Source: Actinoallomurus sp963823735 (lineage in GTDB: Bacteria > Actinomycetota > Actinomycetes > Streptosporangiales > Streptosporangiaceae). Taken from it: 64,000 nucleotides of DNA. The stretch spans positions 186,001 through 250,000 of the forward strand of contig CAWGMO010000010.1 of the NCBI GenBank assembly GCA_963823735.1, given 5' to 3'. This document shows positions 27,198 through 35,030 of the stretch, piece by piece (positions within the stretch are counted from its first letter, which is position 1; the number at the start of each line of letters is the position of its first letter). The notes under the pieces are model-generated. The model saw only the letters and a list, made by a program, of their open reading frames with translations, was not told the origin of the DNA and ran no database searches. The translations under genes were made by a program, and so were the position numbers.

Positions 27198-28504
27198 CCA
27201 AGCCCCGCATCGCCGTCGTCTACGACCAGGGCGCCGTCTCGCCCTGGGACATCGGCGTCGGCCTGGCCGGCCTCGGCGAGATCGTGTTCCTCGTCCCCGG
27301 CAGCGAGCACGTCGAGGACGTACGGCCGGTGCTCCAGGGGGTGGGCCGGGTCGTCCCCCTGTCCGGCGACATCTCCGCCGACGGCGCGGAGCTGCGCGCG
27401 CTCGACGCGGCGGCGATCGTGACGTTCAGCGAGGCGATGCTGCGCACCACCGCGCGCCTCGCCGCCGAGGCGTCACTGCCGTTCCACGACGTCGAGCTGG
27501 CCAGGGTGCTGACCAACAAGGTCCGGCAGCGGCAGGTGCTGCGCGACGCCGGGGTGGACGACCTGCCCACGTACCCGCTGCGCTCCCCCGCCGACTGGCC
27601 CGCCGCTCTGCGCGCGGTCGGCCTGCCCGCGATCATCAAGCCGGTCACGGGCTCGGCGAGCACCCGTACCTTCGCGATCGACGACGCGGAGTCCGGCGCG
27701 CGGGTGGTGGAGCACGCGTTCGCCGGGATGCGCTCTCAGGGCGACGCGGACGAGCCGGTGTTCATCGTCGAGCGGCGGCTGATGGGCCGGCCGTGCGGGC
27801 CGTTCGGCGACTTCGTCTCGGTGGAGTGCGCGTGCACCCCGGCGGGGGTCGTGAACCTGGCGATCACCGGCAAGCTGCCCCTGATCCCGCCGTTCCGCGA
27901 GTCGGGACACATGTGGCCGAGTCCCCTGTCCGCCGACGAGACCGCGGAGATCTTCGACCTGACCGGCCGTGCGCTCCGCGCGCTCGGCGTACGGCACGGC
28001 GTGACCCACACCGAGATCAAGCTGACACCGGAGGGGCCTCGGATCATCGAGGTCAACGGGCGCCTCGGCGGCTGGATCAACGGCCTGTCCAACGCGGCGT
28101 GCGGCGTCGACATGGTGCGGATCTGCGGACGCCTCGCGCTGGGCGAAGAGGTCGGGCCGATCGACCTGCCCGCGGACAAGGTGCACTTCCAGTACCACTG
28201 CGTCGCGCCCATCCGGCCGTGCCGGGTCGAGGCGGTCCACGGGCACCGCGAGGTCCTCGCCATCCCGGGCGTCGAGGGCTGCCGGAGCATGTGCCGGGCC
28301 GGTGACGAGCTGCCCGGCGGCGTGGCGTCCCGGGAGATCTTCATCGTCTGGGGAACGACCGCCGACCACGACCAGATGACGAGCGCGGTGGCGCGGTTGC
28401 TGGACGTGCTGTCGTTCACGTTCCGTTTCGACGACGGCGTACGCACCTGGACCGCCGCGGACCTGCGCATGGAACCGGCACCCGTTGGAGAGGGGCGATC
28501 GTGA
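27194..28504 (+). CDS. ATP-grasp ligase (L-amino-acid ligase-like)
   Basis: 436 residues. An N-terminal Rossmann-like half leads into an ATP-grasp domain: DNA-adjacent Lys block NKVRQRQVLRDAGV, LPAIIKPVTGSAS (ATP Lys), the metal-binding EIKLTPEGPRIIEVNGRLGG, and the C-terminal GVEGCRSMCRAGDE. Enzymes of this type form an acyl-phosphate and join it to an amine, as in dipeptide ligases and the carboxylases. It is longer than LysX/RimK ligases (about 280), so it is not clearly the carrier-protein loading enzyme. It could instead add an amino acid to the product. Coupled by 4-base overlaps to the NRPS and the sulfotransferase. Confidence 0.82.
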   Translation: MTKPRIAVVYDQGAVSPWDIGVGLAGLGEIVFLVPGSEHVEDVRPVLQGVGRVVPLSGDISADGAELRALDAAAIVTFSEAMLRTTARLAAEASLPFHDVELARVLTNKVRQRQVLRDAGVDDLPTYPLRSPADWPAALRAVGLPAIIKPVTGSASTRTFAIDDAESGARVVEHAFAGMRSQGDADEPVFIVERRLMGRPCGPFGDFVSVECACTPAGVVNLAITGKLPLIPPFRESGHMWPSPLSADETAEIFDLTGRALRALGVRHGVTHTEIKLTPEGPRIIEVNGRLGGWINGLSNAACGVDMVRICGRLALGEEVGPIDLPADKVHFQYHCVAPIRPCRVEAVHGHREVLAIPGVEGCRSMCRAGDELPGGVASREIFIVWGTTADHDQMTSAVARLLDVLSFTFRFDDGVRTWTAADLRMEPAPVGEGRS

Positions 28505-29229
28505 CGACGCCGAACCCGATCATCGCGCTGTGGAGCGCGCCCCGCTGCCGCTCCACGGCGTTCCTGCGCATGATGATGGCGCGCGGCGACTTCACCGTCG
28601 TGCACGAGCCGTTCTCCCATCTCGTGGACTTCGGCGAGGCCGACGTGGCCGGGACACCGGTGCACAGCGAGCGGGAGCTCATGGACGCGCTGTACGCCGC
28701 GGCCGGGCGAGGGCCGGTGTTCTTCAAGGACACCACCGACTTCCACTACCCGGGCGTGCTGACCGACACGACGTTCCTGCGCGCCGTCACCCACACGTTC
28801 ATGGTCCGCGATCCGCGCGCCGCGATCACGTCTCACCACCGGCTCAATCCGCGCATCGGCCGGGACGAGATCGGGTTCGCCTGGCTGCGGGAGATCTTCG
28901 ACGCGGTCACCGCGGCGACCGGCGAGGTGCCGGTGGTCATCGACGGCGACGACCTGATCGCCGATCCGGCCGCGATCGTGGCGGCGTACTGCCTCCGCGC
29001 CGGGATCACGTTCCTTCCCGGCGCGCTGTCCTGGCCCGCCGGCATGATCGACCAGTGGGAGCGGACCGGGCGCTGGCACGCCGAGGTGAGCGCCACCACC
29101 GAGTTCGTCCGCGAGCCGCGACCGGAACCCGCCGAGATCACCGACCCGACGCTGCGCGCCTACCTGGCCTACCACCAGCCGCACTACGCCGAACTCCACC
29201 GCCGGCGGCTGCTTCCGCACGGCGCCTGA
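28501..29229 (+). CDS. Sulfotransferase-family protein
   Basis: 242 residues. The PAPS 5'-phosphosulfate loop is APRCRSTAFLR at residues 13-23, and the 3'-phosphate motif is MVRDPRAAITSHHRL near 100. HEPFSHLVDFG and FFKDTTDFHYP are typical of the branch of sulfotransferases found in actinomycete clusters. It should sulfate a hydroxyl using PAPS. In azinomycin- and ficellomycin-type pathways an O-sulfate made this way is the leaving group for aziridine ring closure, which would suit the LysW/transketolase genes nearby. GTG start overlaps the ATP-grasp stop. Confidence 0.82.
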   Translation: MTTPNPIIALWSAPRCRSTAFLRMMMARGDFTVVHEPFSHLVDFGEADVAGTPVHSERELMDALYAAAGRGPVFFKDTTDFHYPGVLTDTTFLRAVTHTFMVRDPRAAITSHHRLNPRIGRDEIGFAWLREIFDAVTAATGEVPVVIDGDDLIADPAAIVAAYCLRAGITFLPGALSWPAGMIDQWERTGRWHAEVSATTEFVREPRPEPAEITDPTLRAYLAYHQPHYAELHRRRLLPHGA

Positions 29230-29238
29230 GCGCCGGGC

Positions 29239-30516
29239 TCAGACCGCGTACTGCTCGGCGTCCCGCACGGTGCGCAGCTTCGGCAGCGGCGAGAAGACCA
29301 CCCAGCCGATGGTGCTCACCATGCCGATGGCGCCGATCAGAAGCCCGGTGCGCACCCCGGCCACCTGTCCGGCCAGACCACCGGCCGCGGCGCCCAGGGA
29401 GACGACTCCGTAGGAGATGAACCGGTAGCTGGCGGTCATGCGGCCCAGCATCTCGATCGGCGTGACGGACTGCCGTACCGAGATCGCCGCGACGCTGGAC
29501 ATCGCGGTGCCCACGCCGTTCAGCGCGAACGCGGTGGCGATCACCGGCAGCGTGAACAGATGGTGGGTCGGGGTGAGCGGTACGGCGAGCAGCACCACCG
29601 ACTCCACGGCGACCGAGCCGAGCAGCGCGCCGCCGAACCCGATCCGGCGCGACACCGGTCCGGTCAGCACCGCGCCGGCCACGGCGCCGACCGCGCCACC
29701 GGACAGCGCCAGGCCGATCGATCCGGCGTGCAGCCCCAGGTCATGAACCGCGTAGAGCATGAAGAGCGTGAGGATCCAGCTGTCGAAGAAGTTGTAGGAG
29801 GCGGCGACGCCGACGAGGGCGCGCAGGAACCGGTTGCCGTAGACGGTCCGCAGGCCTGCCTTGATGCGCGAGATGTTGCCCTCGGCGGGGTTCGCCAGCA
29901 CCGGACGCGGCTCGCGGACGCGGATCATCAGCAGCCCGGCCACCGACACGACGAACGAGACGCCGTCGGCGAGCAGCGCGACGGGCGCGGTGACCAGCTG
30001 GACGAGCAGCCCGCCGAGAGCCGGGCCGCCCACCTGCGCGACCGAGGCGGTCGCCTGGAGGCTGCTGTTCGCGAGCACCAGTGACTCGCGTTCGACCAGC
30101 GATGGAACGTACGCGTTGTACGACACCTCGAACAGCACCCTGAACGCGCCGAACACGAACACCAGGCCGATCAGCAACGGGATCGTGAGCAGCCCGGTGG
30201 CGGAGAGGGCGACGATTCCGATGAGAATGACCGCGCGGCCGATGTCGCCGCCCACGAGAAGCGCCAGCCTGCGGGCCCGGTCGGCGTACACCCCGACGAT
30301 CAGGGTGAACAGCAGGAACGGCAGCCAGCGCGCCATGTTGAGCAGGCCCACCTGGCCCGCCGTGGCGTGCAGTGTGATCACGGCGGTGAGCGGGAGCGCG
30401 ACTTCCGTGACCTGGGAACCGACTTCTGAAAGGCCCTGCCCCACCCACAGTTTGACGAAATCGTACTGCCGGTACAGCGGCGTCGGCTCACTCTCTCCGA
30501 CGACGGCTTCCACCAT
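29239..30516 (-). CDS. MFS transporter, MFS_3-type exporter
   Basis: 425 residues with about 12 hydrophobic helices; N-terminal YRQYDFVKLWVGQGLSEVGSQVTEVALPL matches the enterobactin-exporter-like MFS_3 group, with GVYADRARR as the loop 2-3 motif. It begins inside the end of the transketolase gene (29-bp overlap) with GGGAGAGA upstream. It is the last gene of the lysW operon, so it probably exports the cluster product and gives self-protection. It converges with the sulfotransferase gene (9-bp gap). Confidence 0.87.
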   Translation of the reverse strand: MVEAVVGESEPTPLYRQYDFVKLWVGQGLSEVGSQVTEVALPLTAVITLHATAGQVGLLNMARWLPFLLFTLIVGVYADRARRLALLVGGDIGRAVILIGIVALSATGLLTIPLLIGLVFVFGAFRVLFEVSYNAYVPSLVERESLVLANSSLQATASVAQVGGPALGGLLVQLVTAPVALLADGVSFVVSVAGLLMIRVREPRPVLANPAEGNISRIKAGLRTVYGNRFLRALVGVAASYNFFDSWILTLFMLYAVHDLGLHAGSIGLALSGGAVGAVAGAVLTGPVSRRIGFGGALLGSVAVESVVLLAVPLTPTHHLFTLPVIATAFALNGVGTAMSSVAAISVRQSVTPIEMLGRMTASYRFISYGVVSLGAAAGGLAGQVAGVRTGLLIGAIGMVSTIGWVVFSPLPKLRTVRDAEQYAV

Positions 30517-31546
30517 TCGATCTCTCCCAGTTCACCGAGCAGAGCGCACTGTATCGCGATGGGCTCATTTCACGACTTGTCGCCAATGCCTGCCGTGCCC
30601 GCATGGCCACCGTCTCGGCGGTGATGCCGTTGCGTTCGAGAAGGTGACGATGGCCGCCGGACCCGGCGGCGAACGTGTCGTGCACCGCCACGCGCAGTAC
30701 GGGACATCCGACCCCCAGCTCGGCCACCACTTCGGCCACCGCCGAGCCGAGCCCTCCCGCGGCCCAGTGCTCCTCCACCGTGACGATGCCGTGGGTTCGC
30801 GCCGCCACGGTCAGCGCCTCGACGTCCAGCGGCTTGACCGTGTGCATGTTGATCACAGCGGCGTCGACGCCGTCACGTGCCAGTTCGTCGGCGGCGGCCC
30901 GCGCCGCGAGCACGGGGTAGGGACCAGTGGCGACTAACGCGACATCGGCGCCTTCGCGCAGGGTCTGCGCCTGCCCGATCCGCACCGGCGGCAGGCCGGG
31001 CCCGAGACCGGGAGTCGCGCTCCGCCCGAGGCGGATGTACACAGGCCCGGGCATGTCGACGCTGGCACGGACCATCTCCTCGACGGCCGTCGTGTCCGCC
31101 GGGGACAGGACCGTCATGTTGGGCAGCATGCGCATGACGGCCAGGTCTTCCAGCGAGTGGTGGCTCGACCCGAGATGGCCGGCGGACAGGCCACCGTGGG
31201 TTGCGACGATGCGTACGGGAAGGCCGGGCATCGCGATGTCGAGCTTCACCGACTCGAGCGCGCGGGTGCTGGCGAACGTCGCCATCGTGTTCACGAAGGG
31301 GACACGCCCCGACCTCGCCAGGCCGGAGGCCACACCCATGAGGTTCTGCTCGGCGATGCCGAGGTTGATGTAGCGGTCCGCCGCCGTACCCCAGTCCACG
31401 GGCGAGAACAGGCCGGTGTCGCTGTCGAGGCAGATGAGCCGGTCATCGCCGGCGAGCAGCTCGACGAGCACGTCGCGGTACGCCTCGCGGGGCGTACGCC
31501 GGTCGGCGAGCGCGCCGGCCGGCAGGGTCTCCTCCGCCTCCGTCAC
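30488..31546 (-). CDS. Transketolase-like subunit, C-terminal half (pyrimidine-binding)
   Basis: 352 residues. Carries the pyrimidine-binding domain with the catalytic Glu in INLGIAEQNLMGVASGLA (about residues 80-97), the substrate segment FVNTMATFASTRALESVKLD, and the C-terminal domain VALVATGPYPVLAARAA and EEHWAAGGLGSAVAEV. It needs the N-terminal subunit next door (4-base overlap) to form an active thiamine-diphosphate enzyme that transfers a two-carbon ketol unit. In AmCP pathways a split transketolase extends the carrier-bound glutamate semialdehyde. A polar, basic tail of about 30 residues extends past the domain and overlaps the MFS start. Confidence 0.88.
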   Translation of the reverse strand: MTEAEETLPAGALADRRTPREAYRDVLVELLAGDDRLICLDSDTGLFSPVDWGTAADRYINLGIAEQNLMGVASGLARSGRVPFVNTMATFASTRALESVKLDIAMPGLPVRIVATHGGLSAGHLGSSHHSLEDLAVMRMLPNMTVLSPADTTAVEEMVRASVDMPGPVYIRLGRSATPGLGPGLPPVRIGQAQTLREGADVALVATGPYPVLAARAAADELARDGVDAAVINMHTVKPLDVEALTVAARTHGIVTVEEHWAAGGLGSAVAEVVAELGVGCPVLRVAVHDTFAAGSGGHRHLLERNGITAETVAMRARQALATSREMSPSRYSALCSVNWERSNGGSRRRRE

Positions 31547-32367
31547 GGCGTCATCTCCATCCTTTTTCGCGCGGCGCCCAGCGCGGTGAGCGCGCGCTTG
31601 TACTGCCGCTCGTTCAGCTTCGCGTAGTGGCTGCGGGTCTGCCCCTCGACGAACGGCAGGCCCTTGCCCTTCACCGTGCGCGCGAGGACCACGGTGGGCC
31701 TGCCCTGGGGCGGCGACCCCAGTGCGGCCGCCAACTGGTCGAGGTCGTGCCCGTCGATGTCGTGCACCGTCCAGCCGAAGCTGCGCCAGCGGTCGGCGAG
31801 CGGTTCCACTCCCACCACGTCGGCGGTGGGTCCGGTGATCTGCAGCCCGTTGCAGTCGACGATGGCCACCAGCCGGTCCAGGCCGTACGACCCGGCGGCC
31901 ATCGCGGCCTCCCAGACCGAACCCTCCTGGAGCTCACCGTCGCCGAGCAGGACGTAGCAGCGCCGGTCATCGCCCGTCAGCCGGAAGTCGAGCGCGTAGC
32001 CGACCCCGATCGGCAGCCCGTGCCCGAGCGAGCCGGTCGACACCTCGACGCCGGGCACCGCGGTGGTCGGATGGGCGGTGAGCTCGCTGTCCGGCCTGGC
32101 GTACCGGGAGATCCACTCGCGGGGGAAGAAACCGCGCTCGGCCAGTGCCGCGTACAGGCCGATCGCGCCGTGCCCCTTGCTCAGCACCAGCAGGTCACGG
32201 TCGGGGGCGTCCGGCCGTTCGGGATCGACGCGCAGCACCGAGTGGTAGAGCGTCACCAGGATCTCCACCAGCGACATCGAGCCGCCCAGATGGCCGCCCT
32301 CCGGGTTGGCGCACATCTCCACGATCATTTCGCGGACACGCAGCGCGCGCTCTCGCAGGTCGCTCAT
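31543..32367 (-). CDS. Transketolase-like subunit, N-terminal half (TPP-binding)
   Basis: 274 residues from ATG 32367, which overlaps the hydrolase stop; the longer in-frame extension is Arg-rich noise. The TPP-diphosphate motif LLGDGELQEGSVWEAAM and its terminal Asn in VDCNGLQI are intact. PEGGHLGGSMSLVEIL, LSKGHGAIGLYAALAE and STGSLGHGLPIGVGYAL are classic transketolase blocks. The ring-opening His in TRSHYAKLNERQY is present. It works with the product of 30488-31546. The split form and its link to lysW/lysK point to a secondary-metabolite role rather than the pentose-phosphate pathway. Confidence 0.9.
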   Translation of the reverse strand: MSDLRERALRVREMIVEMCANPEGGHLGGSMSLVEILVTLYHSVLRVDPERPDAPDRDLLVLSKGHGAIGLYAALAERGFFPREWISRYARPDSELTAHPTTAVPGVEVSTGSLGHGLPIGVGYALDFRLTGDDRRCYVLLGDGELQEGSVWEAAMAAGSYGLDRLVAIVDCNGLQITGPTADVVGVEPLADRWRSFGWTVHDIDGHDLDQLAAALGSPPQGRPTVVLARTVKGKGLPFVEGQTRSHYAKLNERQYKRALTALGAARKRMEMTP

Positions 32368-33476
32368 CCGGGAACACTCCTCATGCGCACCACCGACGGC
32401 CGGGACCCGAAGTGCTCGCCCAGCTCCAGCAGCGCGTGGGTGAGCACGTCGATGCCACGCAGGTAGTCGCCGAGCAGGATGTGCTCGTTGTCGGAGTGGT
32501 CGAGCCGGCCGTCGCCGGGGCCGTACGTGGCCATGGGGACGTCCCAGATCTCGGCCAGCGTGTTCATGTCGGAGGTGCCGGTCTTGACCTTCATGTGCGG
32601 TCGCGCCTGCCGGGCATGGATGCCGGCGGCCAGCGCGCGGACCACGGGATCGGTACGCCGCACCCGGCACGCCGCCACGGAGTTGAGGACGTCCAGCCGC
32701 CCCTGCGGGAGCCGCTCGGCGAGCGCGGCGACCAGGCCCCCGGAGTCGAATCCGGGCGGGACACGAACACAGAACTCGGCCTCGGCGGACGTCAGGTCAC
32801 CGCGGACCGACATCAGGGTCGCGCCCGGCAGGTCGAACGACGCGTGCCCCGTCTCGGGGCCGAGGAGGTCCAGGAGGGCCGACCACGCCTCGCAGGCCAG
32901 CTCGGACGCCTTGGGCACCGGATTGGTGGCGTGGGTCGACGGGCGCTCGACGCGGTAGCGCAGGTCGAGCTTGCCCTTGTATCCGAGCACGACCGTCTGC
33001 CAGCCGCTCGGCTCACCGATGATGAGCGCGTCCGGACACGCGTGAGTACGGCGGATGTGCATCGCGCCGCGCGACGACGGCGTCTCCTCCTCGACCGCTC
33101 CGACGACGACGATCCGCCCGTGGAAGCCGGACGCGCCGGCGGCCGCGCAGATCATGGTGGCCAGCGGTCCCTTGGCGTCGACCGCGCCCCTGCCGTACAG
33201 CGCGCCACTCTCGGCGCGTACGGGGATGAGGTCGGGAACGGTGTCCATGTGGCCGAGCAGCATCACCGTCGGCCCGTGGCCGCGGGTGATCTCGCCGACG
33301 GCGTTGCCCGCCTCGTCCGCGTAGGCGGTGAAGCCCAGCTCCCTCATCACGGTGACCAGGTACTCGGCGAGCCTGGCCTCGCCGTAGGAGGGCGAGGGGA
33401 TCCGCAGCATGTTCTGCAGGAGGCCGATCGCGTACGGTTCGCTGCCGGCGTCCGGGAAGCCGGGCCCGGCACTCAC
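32364..33476 (-). CDS. lysK: LysK-type M20 hydrolase that releases amino acids from LysW
   Basis: 370 residues from GTG 33476; upstream translation in this frame only reflects the lysW gene in another register. M20 metal and catalytic residues: LLGHMDTVPD near residue 73, GRGAVDAKGPL, VVGAVEEETPSSRGA, and the C-terminal His in LDHSDNEHILLGDYLRG. IIGEPSGW followed by LGYKGKLDLRYRVE is the signature of [LysW]-lysine/ornithine hydrolases rather than general peptidases. It should cut the bond to the carrier's C-terminal Glu and free the finished amino acid. It is 31 bases after lysW and overlaps the transketolase start. Confidence 0.88.
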   Translation of the reverse strand: MSAGPGFPDAGSEPYAIGLLQNMLRIPSPSYGEARLAEYLVTVMRELGFTAYADEAGNAVGEITRGHGPTVMLLGHMDTVPDLIPVRAESGALYGRGAVDAKGPLATMICAAAGASGFHGRIVVVGAVEEETPSSRGAMHIRRTHACPDALIIGEPSGWQTVVLGYKGKLDLRYRVERPSTHATNPVPKASELACEAWSALLDLLGPETGHASFDLPGATLMSVRGDLTSAEAEFCVRVPPGFDSGGLVAALAERLPQGRLDVLNSVAACRVRRTDPVVRALAAGIHARQARPHMKVKTGTSDMNTLAEIWDVPMATYGPGDGRLDHSDNEHILLGDYLRGIDVLTHALLELGEHFGSRPSVVRMRSVPG

Positions 33477-33507
33477 CGGAGCGTTCCCGCTTGGCGAGGA
33501 CGGCGGG

Positions 33508-33672
33508 TCACTCGCCCCAGTCCTCCTCGACCTCAGGAGCGAGGGCGAGCTGCAACGGGTCGACGGTGACGATCTCCAGCTCGCTGGAGCACTCGCCGCA
33601 CTCGACGACCTCGTTGACCCTGGGCCTCTCGCTGAGAGCGACGGCGCCTTCGCACTCGGGGCAGCTAGCCAT
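33508..33672 (-). CDS. lysW: LysW amino-group carrier protein (AmCP)
   Basis: 54 residues, ATG 33672 with GGAAAGGAAAG just upstream. Two Cys pairs for a zinc knuckle are CPEC (residues 4-7) and CGEC (25-28), joined by ERPRVNEVVE. The acidic C-terminal half ends in the invariant EDWGE. In LysW the side-chain carboxyl of this last Glu forms an isopeptide bond with the alpha-amine of the substrate, protecting it during chain modification. Found in lysine/arginine synthesis of Thermus and archaea, and in rare actinomycete clusters for vazabitide-type amino acids. It is first in a minus operon with the LysK hydrolase, split transketolase and exporter, so it carries the unusual amino acid. It is too short for routine gene lists. 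Confidence 0.93.
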   Translation of the reverse strand: MASCPECEGAVALSERPRVNEVVECGECSSELEIVTVDPLQLALAPEVEEDWGE

Positions 33673-33754
33673 GCCGCTTTCCTTTCCACGCTGTTCCGGG
33701 GGGCACCGGCCAGTAGACCCGGTGAACGGCCGTCACCGCGTCCATCACGGTGAT

Positions 33755-33801
33755 GAATGGACGCCGTACTCCCGTTGACCGCGAATGGACGCCGTGTCAA
33801 C
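33755..33801. promoter_or_regulatory. 28-bp-period direct repeat and inverted repeat in the lysW/thioesterase divergent promoter
   Basis: GAATGGACGCCGT occurs at 33755-33767 and again at 33783-33795, a period of 28 bp. The second copy lies between GTTGAC (33774-33779) and its complement GTCAAC (33796-33801). The element sits in the 202-bp divergent gap between lysW (start 33672) and the thioesterase (start 33875). It is a candidate binding site for the cluster regulator (LuxR at 36776). Confidence 0.5.
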
Positions 33802-33874
33802 GCTGCGTCGCTCTTCTCCTCTCTCGCGTCGCCGGTCTTTACATCGCGCTTCGCGGCGTGACTGACTTGTCACC

Positions 33875-34627
33875 ATGGCTTCTTCGCCACGACCGCAGAG
33901 GGCGCTGCTGCGTCCGCCCAAGGGGGACGCGCCCACACGCCTGTTCTGCTTCCCGTACGCCGGCACCGGAGCGTCGATGTACCACCGGTGGCCGCGGATC
34001 GTCGGCGACTCCGAGGTCTGCCTGATCCAGCTCCCGGCACGTGAGAGCCGGCTGCGCGACCCGCACCACGGCACGTACGAAGCGCTGGCCGGGCCGCTCG
34101 CCGAGGCGCTGCTGCCCTACCTGGACCGGCCGTTCGGCTTCTTCGGGCACTGCACCGGCGTGATGCCCGGTTTCGTCACCGCGCTGCACCTCATGCGGCA
34201 TGACCTGCCGGTTCCGGACCGCCTCTTCGTCTCCTCGCAGGTGGCCCCGCACGACGGCCCGTCCAGCCGGTTCCTGCGCATGACCGACGCCGAGCTCGGT
34301 GAGGAGCTGGCCGGCCTGATGCGGACCATGGGCTCCGAGCCGCACCCCGCGCTGATCGAGATGGCCCTGGGTGTGCTGCGCGCGGACGTGGAGGCGGACC
34401 GCGCCTACCGGCTGCCCGAACCCGTACGGCTCCCGTCCGCGGTGCACGCGATCGGCTGGGACTCCGACCGGGAGATCCGCCCGGAGCAGCTCGGCGGCTG
34501 GCGGGAGTACGCCGAACCCGGCCGGTTCTCCGAAACGGTGCTGCCGGGCGAGCACTATGACTTCCTGACCGGTCCCCCGGCACTGCTCGACGTGCTCGCC
34601 GACGGCATGAAGCAGGCACTCGGCTGA
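33875..34627 (+). CDS. Type II thioesterase with a Cys nucleophile
   Basis: 250 residues. Alpha/beta-hydrolase type II thioesterase: KGDAPTRLFCFPYAGTGASMYHRW, LIQLPARESR and YEALAGPLAEALLP. The nucleophile motif reads GHCTG (FGFFGHCTGVMPG, about residues 92-104) instead of the usual GHSMG, so Cys replaces Ser. The catalytic His is in LPGEHYDFLTG near the end and the Asp is probably in GWDSD. Type II enzymes remove stalled or wrong acyl groups from NRPS carriers, and Cys-based thioesterases can also favour transfer over hydrolysis. Divergent from the lysW operon. Confidence 0.87.
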   Translation: MASSPRPQRALLRPPKGDAPTRLFCFPYAGTGASMYHRWPRIVGDSEVCLIQLPARESRLRDPHHGTYEALAGPLAEALLPYLDRPFGFFGHCTGVMPGFVTALHLMRHDLPVPDRLFVSSQVAPHDGPSSRFLRMTDAELGEELAGLMRTMGSEPHPALIEMALGVLRADVEADRAYRLPEPVRLPSAVHAIGWDSDREIRPEQLGGWREYAEPGRFSETVLPGEHYDFLTGPPALLDVLADGMKQALG

Positions 34628-34661
34628 GGAGCCCGCACAACGGCCGGCGCTCCTCGCGTGC

Positions 34662-35023
34662 TCATGACGTGGCCGCGGAGATCATGAAGCCGATTCCGGC
34701 GATTCCGCAGAACACGCCGACGGCCAGGCAGCCCCACGCGGCCGTCAACGTCGAGCCGAACAGCGGTCGCCAGCGCACCGTGGCCGGGTCGTCCGGGTCG
34801 TAGGCGATCCGGATCCGGCTTCCGATCCGGTGGGAAGGGAGCGGAGTACCGAGCCTCCGGCCGATGCTGGAAGGCGCTCAAGACCGATCACCCTCGCCCT
34901 GGCTGGAATCGCCTTGCGGCGAAATCGCAGCTCAGGTCGCATGGCCAGGGCAGCGGCCACGGCTATCGCGAATCCACCGATCGTAAAAACCAGGGGCACT
35001 GCTAACGCCCTGATATCACTCAC
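34662..35023 (-). pseudogene. DUF3592-like membrane protein, frameshifted or degenerate
   Basis: The N-terminal half, from GTG 35023 (AGTGATATCAGG follows), encodes one hydrophobic helix (LAVPLVFTIGGFAIAVAAAL) and RARVIGLERLPASAGG. The C-terminal half, in another frame, encodes IGSRIRIAYDPDDPATVRW and a second helix before a TGA at 34662. The YDPDDP motif is typical of DUF3592 proteins, which are normally continuous. The join is near 34845, and part of the central region seems lost. It follows the NRPS A-T gene by seven bases. Function unknown. Confidence 0.55.
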
Positions 35024-35030
35024 ATTCCCA

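Noticed and set aside
27194..28504. LysX (carrier-loading) assignment for the ATP-grasp gene
   Set aside because: It is 436 residues rather than about 280 and lacks the RimK/LysX pattern; called an amino-acid ligase-like protein instead.
31543..32670. 375-residue version of the transketolase N-terminal gene
   Set aside because: The first 100 residues are Arg-rich and overlap the lysK gene; the ATG at 32367 overlaps the lysK stop and starts at the family N-terminus.
32364..33800. 478-residue version of the LysK gene
   Set aside because: Its first part reads through lysW in the wrong register. GTG 33476 gives the family length and leaves lysW intact.
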